From contig LUCD01000031.1 in the NCBI GenBank assembly GCA_001593925.1, forward strand, positions 1 to 11,929: a DNA stretch of 11,929 nt, read 5' to 3'. This stretch comes from Candidatus Bathyarchaeota archaeon B26-1. GTDB taxonomy: Archaea > Thermoproteota > Bathyarchaeia > Bathyarchaeales > B26-1. Position numbers and translations under genes: made by a program. Below the pieces are notes generated by a model. It did no database searches and was not told the origin of the DNA. It worked only from the letters and a program-made list of their open reading frames with translations. Positions 6,806 through 11,929 of this stretch are shown here, one piece after another (positions within the stretch are counted from its first letter, which is position 1; each line of letters opens with the position of its first letter).

Positions 6806-8455
6806 ATGCATGGTTCAGTAAAGTTTGGAGCTTTATTGACGGTTATACTTATAACGGCTACGGGTTTACTTTACTATTTCTCTCCGGGTAGGATGGAGGC
6901 CGCGGCGGAGGGTAAAGGCGTGATAACGGGGGTTGTTAAAGACGAGAACGGCGCGCCGTTAAGGGGTGTCAACGTGGTGTGCGAGGGGTCCTCGGTAACC
7001 ACAAACGATAAGGGTGAATTTTCGTTTGAGGGCTTAAGTGAGGGTAGGCATCTCATCAAGGCTTACAAGCAGGGCTACATGATCGGCGTCAAGGACGTTG
7101 AGGTCGAGAAAGACGGGAAGGCCTCAGTTGAGATATTCATGAAGAGGGTTAAGAGGAGAATAGTTGTGGCCACAGATGGAACTGGCGACTACAACTGCGA
7201 CGGGGTCAACGATGAATATGAGATTAACGCCGCGATCGAGAGCCTCTCAAGGATTGGTGGTGGAACCGTCCACTTGAAGGAGGGAAACTACATCATAGAC
7301 GGCTCCGTGGTCTTGGCACACAATATAATTTTTGAGGGTGAGGGGCAAGACCGCACCTACATAAAGCTTAAAGACTGGAATAACAGGGAGTACTGGGGCC
7401 TCTTCGTCTTGGATAGGGTTTCCAACGTCACGGTTAAGGATTTCACCCTAGACGGAAATAAGCACCGCCAAAGGGTTTCGAAGGGAATAGACAGCGATAT
7501 AGACGGGTTCCGAACCTCATGGTCCCACGACATCGTGATTCAGAGGGTGAAGCTCATGAACCTCTGGACTGACGGGTTCCAGTTTGTCCATAGCGATGAC
7601 TGCGTCGTGGAGGACTCCTCAGTAATCCAGGCTGGCCACGACGGGTTCATGCTCATATACTGCGAGAAGATAAAGGTCATCAACAGTTATGTTTATGCCA
7701 GTGGTACGGGTAACGCTGGGATTAGACTCTACGAGTGCAGTTTCTGCCTCGTCGAGAGGAACTACTTCAACGTGTACGGCTTCGGAATCCTCATAAACCC
7801 TCAGGGAGGTGTCCCATGCGGAAACAACGTCTACAAGTACAATATTATGTATGGAAACTACCGTGACACACCTGCCATAGCCATCTACGCCCGCGGCACA
7901 CCGATAGAGAACGAGCTCTTCATCGGCAACATAATCGTTAGATCGGTCTATCACGGTGTTAGGCTATTGGCAACGGAGGAGGGTGGCTCGAGCATCAAGA
8001 ATGTGACTTTCATCAACAACGTTATATACGGGGCGAAGAGATCAGGGATCATACTTGAAGGAAAGACGAAGAGCATCACCAACATACTGGTCAAGAACTG
8101 CATAATCGCAAATAACGGAGAATACGGTATATACGGTAAGGTAACATCGATCTACAATAACGTCTGGAATAATGGTAAAGGGAACTATGAGGGCGGAGCT
8201 AAACCCGGGGTGGGCGACATCTCCGTAGACCCGCTCTTCGCCGACCCTACACGTGGAGACTTCCACCTCAAAAGCGAGGCTGGCAGGTGGGACCCAAACC
8301 AGAAACGGTGGGTTAAAGACAGCGTTACAAGCCCATGCATAGATGCGGGCGACCCCTCCTCCGACTTCTCCAAGGAGCCTGAGCCTAACGGCGGCAGGAT
8401 CAACATGGGCGCATATGGAAACACCGGAGAAGCGTCAAAAAGCTTAAAGGAGTGA
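6806..8455 (+). CDS. Membrane-anchored or secreted right-handed beta-helix protein with carboxypeptidase-regulatory-like domain
   Basis: The 549-residue product opens with a hydrophobic segment (about 7-25, FGALLTVILITATGLLYYF) that is a signal peptide or membrane anchor, so the rest acts outside the cell. Residues about 36-114 form a carboxypeptidase-regulatory-like beta-sandwich (GVITGVVKDENGAPLRGVNV, GEFSFEGLSEGRHLIKAYKQGY). From about 118 a pectate-lyase-like beta-helix begins with the typical VVATDGTGDYNCDG, INAAIESL and GGGTVHLKEGNYII. It continues with repeated strand-turn units rich in N, I and V (NVTVKDFTLDGN, DIVIQRVKLMN, CVVEDSSVIQAG, NVTFINNVIYG). The end (DPLFADPTRGDFHLKSEAG, SPCIDAGDPSSDF, GRINMGAYG) is the C-terminal segment common in secreted bacterial and archaeal beta-helix proteins. 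Likely roles are polysaccharide lyase, hydrolase, epimerase or binding; no catalytic residues are identifiable with certainty. GTG 6794 is a possible alternative start. The nitroreductase follows with almost no gap. Confidence 0.85.
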   Translation: MHGSVKFGALLTVILITATGLLYYFSPGRMEAAAEGKGVITGVVKDENGAPLRGVNVVCEGSSVTTNDKGEFSFEGLSEGRHLIKAYKQGYMIGVKDVEVEKDGKASVEIFMKRVKRRIVVATDGTGDYNCDGVNDEYEINAAIESLSRIGGGTVHLKEGNYIIDGSVVLAHNIIFEGEGQDRTYIKLKDWNNREYWGLFVLDRVSNVTVKDFTLDGNKHRQRVSKGIDSDIDGFRTSWSHDIVIQRVKLMNLWTDGFQFVHSDDCVVEDSSVIQAGHDGFMLIYCEKIKVINSYVYASGTGNAGIRLYECSFCLVERNYFNVYGFGILINPQGGVPCGNNVYKYNIMYGNYRDTPAIAIYARGTPIENELFIGNIIVRSVYHGVRLLATEEGGSSIKNVTFINNVIYGAKRSGIILEGKTKSITNILVKNCIIANNGEYGIYGKVTSIYNNVWNNGKGNYEGGAKPGVGDISVDPLFADPTRGDFHLKSEAGRWDPNQKRWVKDSVTSPCIDAGDPSSDFSKEPEPNGGRINMGAYGNTGEASKSLKE

Positions 8456-8477
8456 AATGGAAAGTCCAGAGACGGAT

Positions 8478-8483
8478 GGAGGG
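8478..8483 (+). promoter_or_regulatory. Shine-Dalgarno site for an internal nitroreductase start
   Basis: GGAGGG lies six bases before the ATG at 8490. The upstream ATG at 8457 also has an AGGAG (8448-8452), but only four bases separate it from that ATG and it sits inside the end of the beta-helix gene. Confidence 0.5.
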
Positions 8484-8489
8484 ATGAGG

Positions 8490-9023
8490 ATGGAACTTGA
8501 TCAAGCCATAAGGGGAAGACGCAGTATAAGGAAGTATACCGACAGGGACGTGGAGGACGATAAGATAAAGGCTCTTCTAGAGGCAGCTTACTGGGCTCCC
8601 CGCGTGAACGAGAGATGGGTCTTCATAGTTGTGAGGGACCCCGAGACTAAGAAGGTGCTCAGCCGATATGACGCCGAAAGCGGCAGGACTCAACCGCACG
8701 TCGCGAACGCCCCCGTGGACATAGTGGTCTGCACGGACCTTAGAGGCGCAAGCGAGAGGGATAGGAGGCTGTACGCCATGCAGGAGGCCTCCGCGGCGAT
8801 CCAGAACATACTACTCAAGGCTTATGACCTTGGGCTTGGGAGCTGCTGGAACGGCAGCTTCGACGACGACGCCGTGAAGAACGTGCTGGGGCTTCCCGAA
8901 GGCGTAGAGCCCATCGCCATAATATCCCTCGGATACCCAGCTGAGAGCGGCAGAGGAATAAGGAGAAAGAAGCTCGAGGAGATCGTTCATTGGGAGCGGT
9001 GGGGCAACAGGAGACCGTTCTGA
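8490..9023 (+). CDS. Nitroreductase-family FMN-dependent oxidoreductase
   Basis: This is a small nitroreductase-family flavoprotein of 177 residues from the ATG at 8490, a normal length for compact archaeal members. The N-terminus MELDQAIRGRRSIRKYTDRDV has the FMN-phosphate-binding arginines (RRSIRKY). NERWVFIVVRDPE takes the place of the common QPWRFVVV strand. HVANAPVDIVVCTD, the helix with SAAIQNILLKAYDLGLGSCWNG, and EPIAIISLGYPAE are the expected following blocks. Such enzymes use NAD(P)H to reduce nitro, quinone, enone or flavin substrates in the cytoplasm; the native substrate cannot be told. An ATG at 8457 would add 11 residues that lack family character, though it has its own close AGGAG. 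The gene follows the beta-helix gene within a few bases to about 34 bases and probably shares its transcript, although the roles are not obviously connected. Confidence 0.9.
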   Translation: MELDQAIRGRRSIRKYTDRDVEDDKIKALLEAAYWAPRVNERWVFIVVRDPETKKVLSRYDAESGRTQPHVANAPVDIVVCTDLRGASERDRRLYAMQEASAAIQNILLKAYDLGLGSCWNGSFDDDAVKNVLGLPEGVEPIAIISLGYPAESGRGIRRKKLEEIVHWERWGNRRPF

Positions 9024-9055
9024 AAGGCTGGAGAAAGCGCGGCACTTCAGCCCCT

Positions 9056-9063
9056 ATTTTTTA
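9056..9063 (+). terminator. Oligo-T terminator after the nitroreductase gene
   Basis: ATTTTTTA, with six Ts at 9057-9062, follows the nitroreductase stop by about 33 bases. Intrinsic termination in archaea relies on such T-runs, often without a strong hairpin. Confidence 0.45.
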
Positions 9064-9102
9064 TGGTTAAGTCTCTGCGGAATTCTCTGGAAGCTCCTTT
9101 AG

Positions 9103-9130
9103 CGGCCTCGTCTAATGGTTCGAGAAGCCG
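9103..9130. repeat. Imperfect inverted repeat upstream of the deacetylase-like promoter
   Basis: CGGC (9103-9106) and CTCG (9107-9110) pair with GCCG (9127-9130) and CGAG (9121-9124), giving eight pairs with a two-base bulge (aa) and a ten-base loop. It ends 16 bases before the TATA box at 9147. It may be an operator, or a stem-loop in read-through RNA from the nitroreductase transcript. No T-run follows, so it does not look like a terminator. Confidence 0.35.
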
Positions 9131-9146
9131 GGTTCCGCCATCTACC

Positions 9147-9154
9147 TTTATATA
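9147..9154 (+). promoter_or_regulatory. TATA box for the deacetylase-like gene
   Basis: TTTATATA is a near-consensus archaeal TATA box, 48 bases before the ATG at 9202. It predicts a start near 9176-9180 and a leader of about 24 bases. Confidence 0.65.
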
Positions 9155-9201
9155 CCGCGCGGGACTGAATAATGTAGAGTTACCGGTGCGGATGTGAGAA
9201 T

Positions 9202-10116
9202 ATGACCGTAGACGGTCGGACGGCTGTATCCTTTTATCTGGACGATGTAGGGCCTTACGTCACGGAGTTCTCTAAAGAAGGGAAGCCCATGCATCCCGTA
9301 CCAGTCTCGGCGTTGGAGGAGTTCGCTGAGTTCGTGAAGGAGCAGGGGTTGGCAGGAGCTGTCTCGGTGATCCCCGGTTTAAACTGCCTCTTAACTGAAC
9401 CAAAGAACGATCTGGAACGTGACTACGCCAAGTTTGTTGGACGGCTCTCAACGTATAATCTGGACGCTCACATGGAGATCATGACCCACGGACCGCTCTT
9501 CAACTTCGACGAGATGAAGCCTATAGAGGGGACCTCCGAAGCGGAGTGGCTGGACGACCCCAACGTCCCCTTAGAGGAATATCTGCGGTACTTCAGAAAC
9601 ACAATCAGAGTAGGCAGGAAACTGGGTGTAACGTACACGGGTTTAAGCACTCCGGGAACCCATCCGAAAATGAACCCTAACGTCTGGAAAGCGTTAGCCA
9701 GACTGGCTGATGAGGGAGAGTTCCCGAACCCTGCGGTTCCAGTCTTCGCTGTTATAGACGAGTCTCCGCCTGTCATGAGGCCGGTTCTCGTAGCCCGAAG
9801 CGGTCGAGGGGCAAGCTACGACATGCCTTCAGGAGTCTGGGACTACATAGCCTCATGGAGGAACTCCCCGGACTGGATCGACGTAGACCGCTACTTGACC
9901 CCGCAAGGGAAGGGGAGGATGGCCGATCTTATACGGAACGGCTCCCCCACAGCGATCTTCCACATGCACTGGCAGGGTCTTAACCCGGCGACAGGCCTCG
10001 GCTGGCCGGCTTTTCAGGAGCTTATTCGAAGGCTTAACGACCAGTTTGGAGACCGAATCGTCTGGAAACGGCCCAGCGAGATCGCGTTAGAAGCCTATAA
10101 AAATTTAGATTTCTAA
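9202..10116 (+). CDS. Divergent polysaccharide-deacetylase-like protein (NodB/CE4-like fold)
   Basis: This 304-residue, apparently cytoplasmic protein has no signal peptide. Its motif order matches the NodB/CE4 deacetylase fold although the motifs are altered. SFYLDDVGP (10-18) has the Asp pair D14/D15 that in CE4 enzymes gives the catalytic base and a metal ligand. DAHMEIMTHG (88-97) supplies H90 and H96, spaced H-x5-H rather than the usual H-x3-H. GLSTPGTH (147-154) resembles motif 3 (RxPxG) but lacks the arginine. AIFHMHWQGL (251-260) resembles the closing LxH motif, with H254 and H256. It may remove acyl groups from a sugar or hydrolyse another C-N bond; the substrate is unknown. It has its own TATA box but only a weak Shine-Dalgarno. 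Its 3' end faces the transporter gene across 49 bases. Confidence 0.65.
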   Translation: MTVDGRTAVSFYLDDVGPYVTEFSKEGKPMHPVPVSALEEFAEFVKEQGLAGAVSVIPGLNCLLTEPKNDLERDYAKFVGRLSTYNLDAHMEIMTHGPLFNFDEMKPIEGTSEAEWLDDPNVPLEEYLRYFRNTIRVGRKLGVTYTGLSTPGTHPKMNPNVWKALARLADEGEFPNPAVPVFAVIDESPPVMRPVLVARSGRGASYDMPSGVWDYIASWRNSPDWIDVDRYLTPQGKGRMADLIRNGSPTAIFHMHWQGLNPATGLGWPAFQELIRRLNDQFGDRIVWKRPSEIALEAYKNLDF

Positions 10117-10165
10117 TCCCTGCAAGTTGGAGCATATGCCTGCTGGATGGTTTTCCTGAAGGGTC

Positions 10166-11929
10166 TCAGTACGGGAGGAGCCACATCGATCTGGATATAA
10201 GTATCAGCAGGGCTCTCATCAGGTCTAGGAAGCCTGCCCCGATCACGATGCCCATCCAGAACCTTCCGGCGAAGTCGCTGTAAGAGCCTCCGATCTTCTC
10301 TAGGAGCGGTTTCAGTATGTAGTTTCCGATTATTGACCCTGCGAATTGAGCTAGAGCTATGGGGATACCGTAGGTCATCCCTGTGACGACTGTGATCAAA
10401 ATCCAAGGCATCTTGAAGACCCGTGCGGTGATCGCGTAGAGGACTGTTCCAGCGACGAAGGACCAGAGTATCACATCTTTCCTGAAGAAGTAGCCTTTCC
10501 AGACCCATATCTGGAACCTGGCCCATTCGAGAGCTGTTACGGGCCACGTGATTATCGTGGCCGGGTAGGCTCCGGAAGGTATCGGCGAGATGTTCCATAG
10601 GTAGGAGACGAAGAGGAAGCTGCCTAACAAGCCGCCTATCACCACAAGTATGTAAGTCTTTATGTACTCGCTTCTGCTGGCTCCCAGCAGGTCGGCCTGC
10701 ATGAACCTGATGGCTATGCCGGCGCCCCCAGTGTACATCGTTACAGGCGCGAACCATATTGCTTTTCCAGGCCAGTTACTACTGTAAATCATCAACTCTT
10801 TCAGGTAAGGTATGTCTAGGCCGGTCATTGTTACTCCCGCGGCGTTCGTTGAGAGGAACGAGAGGAAGAACGAGCCTAGAACTGTGAAGGGTATAAGTAT
10901 CCAGAGCGGGAATCCCGTTAGGAAGTAAACGATGAAGGCCGACGCTAAGCACGCTCCCAAGAAGAGTAGCAGTAGGAGTTTATATGAGCCTCCCGCCTCG
11001 CTCAGCTTGAAAGTCGTGAAACTCCTTATGAATGTTCGGGGCTGAAGTATTAAGGGCGCGGCGACTGCCGCTATTGAAAGCCCTATGATTATACTCCAAC
11101 CAAAGTAGAGCAAGGCTCTGGTTGATAGCAGATCGTAAGTCCAAGAAGTCTCGTAGGTGGCTTCAGCCGGCCACCAGCCTTGGATGGTGACTATGTGCGT
11201 GCCGAAGAAGTAGAGGGCCAAGGCTCCAATGAAGATTCCTAGCGTCGTTCTTACGGGGAGAACTAAACCGGGCGCTATGGTCATCAGGTTCAATGTCGCC
11301 GCGAACCCGGCGCCCGGGAGGCTTCTTGCAAGTATCGTTGTGAAGTCGTATGTTTGGGCTATCGGGCTTATCTGCTGGTAGATTATCGGCCCGCCGGTTC
11401 CTAGAGCGCTCAGGTACGGCCCGATTATGTAAGGTACGAACGAGACGAGGGCGTTGTAGAGCATCCCTACGAATGCCCCTATCGTCAAGTACCTTATGTA
11501 TTGGGGGTCTCCCTCCGCGAGGGTTATGACCGTCTGAGCCTCAGCCCTAGCCGCAGGGAAAGTCAGCTTCTCGGTTCTGGAGTACAGGGAGTAAGCGAAG
11601 TATCCCATGGCGATGTCGGCGACTATGCCTAGAAACGTGAAGGTGATCATCACTAGGATCGGCTTTACCCAGCACGGGTGGAAGAAGACCCATTGAGTGC
11701 GCATCAGTTCTTTAACTACGTTGGATGGGGGAGCGAACCAATCCGGCATGTACTGGGCCACGCCTAAGGCCTCGGTGGTAGGCGCTACCCTATAGTACAT
11801 GTACTGTATTGGGGTTATAAAGGACATTGCGTAAGTGATGGCCATCGACTGGAAAGACAGCAGGATGAATAGTTCCTGCCTACTCAGCGGCGTCCCGATG
11901 GAACGGCTGATCCACCACCACAGGAGTAT
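10166..11929 (-). CDS. OPT-like multi-spanning membrane transporter (DUF6785-type), 5' truncated
   Basis: The frame stays open to the right edge: the 28 codons before the ATG at 11845 contain no stop and read ILLWWWISRSIGTPLSRQEL and on, so the true start lies outside. The visible 587 residues are very hydrophobic, with about 12 membrane segments. Examples are the ones containing MITFTFLGIVADIAMGYFAY, IGAFVGMLYNALVSFVPYII, GIFIGALALYFFGTHIV, GWSIIIGLSIAAVAAPLIL, LLLLLFLGACLASAFIVYFL, IKTYILVVIGGLLGSFLF and ITVVTGMTYGIPIALAQFAG. The layout and motifs such as NAAGVTMTGLDIPY, WFAPVTMYTGG and the W-rich loop ALEWARFQIWVWKG resemble the OPT oligopeptide-transporter superfamily, in particular the DUF6785/DUF6784 proteins of archaea and planctomycetes. 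It probably imports a peptide, peptide-like or metal-chelate substrate; this is a family-based guess. It is convergent with the deacetylase-like gene, and its promoter is not in the window. Confidence 0.75.
   Translation of the reverse strand: MLLWWWISRSIGTPLSRQELFILLSFQSMAITYAMSFITPIQYMYYRVAPTTEALGVAQYMPDWFAPPSNVVKELMRTQWVFFHPCWVKPILVMITFTFLGIVADIAMGYFAYSLYSRTEKLTFPAARAEAQTVITLAEGDPQYIRYLTIGAFVGMLYNALVSFVPYIIGPYLSALGTGGPIIYQQISPIAQTYDFTTILARSLPGAGFAATLNLMTIAPGLVLPVRTTLGIFIGALALYFFGTHIVTIQGWWPAEATYETSWTYDLLSTRALLYFGWSIIIGLSIAAVAAPLILQPRTFIRSFTTFKLSEAGGSYKLLLLLFLGACLASAFIVYFLTGFPLWILIPFTVLGSFFLSFLSTNAAGVTMTGLDIPYLKELMIYSSNWPGKAIWFAPVTMYTGGAGIAIRFMQADLLGASRSEYIKTYILVVIGGLLGSFLFVSYLWNISPIPSGAYPATIITWPVTALEWARFQIWVWKGYFFRKDVILWSFVAGTVLYAITARVFKMPWILITVVTGMTYGIPIALAQFAGSIIGNYILKPLLEKIGGSYSDFAGRFWMGIVIGAGFLDLMRALLILISRSMWLLPY

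Noticed and set aside
9102..9140. tRNA-like text (gcggcctcgtc, ggttcgag, ccgcca)
   Set aside because: Only about 39 bases long, with no D, anticodon and T arms in order. The pairing is better explained by one bulged inverted repeat.
10113..10757. Long minus-strand open frame within the transporter region (214 codons)
   Set aside because: It lies in another frame of the same strand as the OPT-like gene, is rich in R and H, and shows no domain; the hydrophobic frame is clearly the real one.
1..11929. CRISPR arrays, insertion sequences, toxin-antitoxin or defence genes
   Set aside because: No regularly spaced repeats, transposase or integrase motifs, terminal inverted repeats or defence domains could be found on either strand.

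Overview
The window looks like chromosomal DNA of an archaeon, probably a Thermoproteota-type lineage such as Bathyarchaeia. The evidence is TATA-box-like elements about 25-60 bases before several starts, short leaders, GGAGG/GGTGG-type Shine-Dalgarno sites, oligo-T runs after genes, heavy use of AGG/AGA (Arg) and ATA (Ile) codons, and gene families that recur in such genomes. The lineage is an inference; no rRNA or other marker gene is present. Nine protein genes fill almost the whole window. No gap exceeds 180 bases, and I see no tRNA, rRNA, CRISPR array, transposase or attachment site.

Layout. (1) 1-1310, plus strand: an alpha/alpha-toroid, glycosidase- or epimerase-like protein with an inserted beta domain, cut by the left edge. 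(2) 1433-4293: a GNAT acetyltransferase whose stop overlaps the start of an M28-type metallopeptidase with a C-terminal helical and winged-helix-like extension. (3) 4363-5157: a xylose-isomerase-like TIM barrel with its own TATA box and probably a TTG start. (4) 5299-6717: a cytoplasmic protein of the neutral/alkaline ceramidase fold. (5) 6806-9023: a membrane-anchored or secreted beta-helix protein carrying a carboxypeptidase-regulatory-like domain, followed closely by a nitroreductase. (6) 9202-10116: a divergent polysaccharide-deacetylase-like protein with a clear TATA box. (7) 10166-11929, minus strand: an OPT-like multi-spanning transporter, converging on gene 6 and cut by the right edge.

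Taken together the set resembles a scavenging neighbourhood. A surface beta-helix protein could act on a glycan. Toroid, TIM-barrel, deacetylase-like and ceramidase-fold enzymes could process sugars or amide- or ester-linked compounds. The M28 peptidase and OPT-like carrier could handle peptides or peptide-like ligands. The cooperation is inferred from proximity; most genes have their own promoter signals, so this is a cluster of small transcription units rather than one operon. I found no evidence for a defence system, a mobile element or another clearly unprecedented system. The most unusual points are an archaeal ceramidase-fold enzyme without an obvious substrate, a TIM-barrel enzyme with substituted metal-ligand positions, and a GNAT gene translationally coupled to a peptidase gene.
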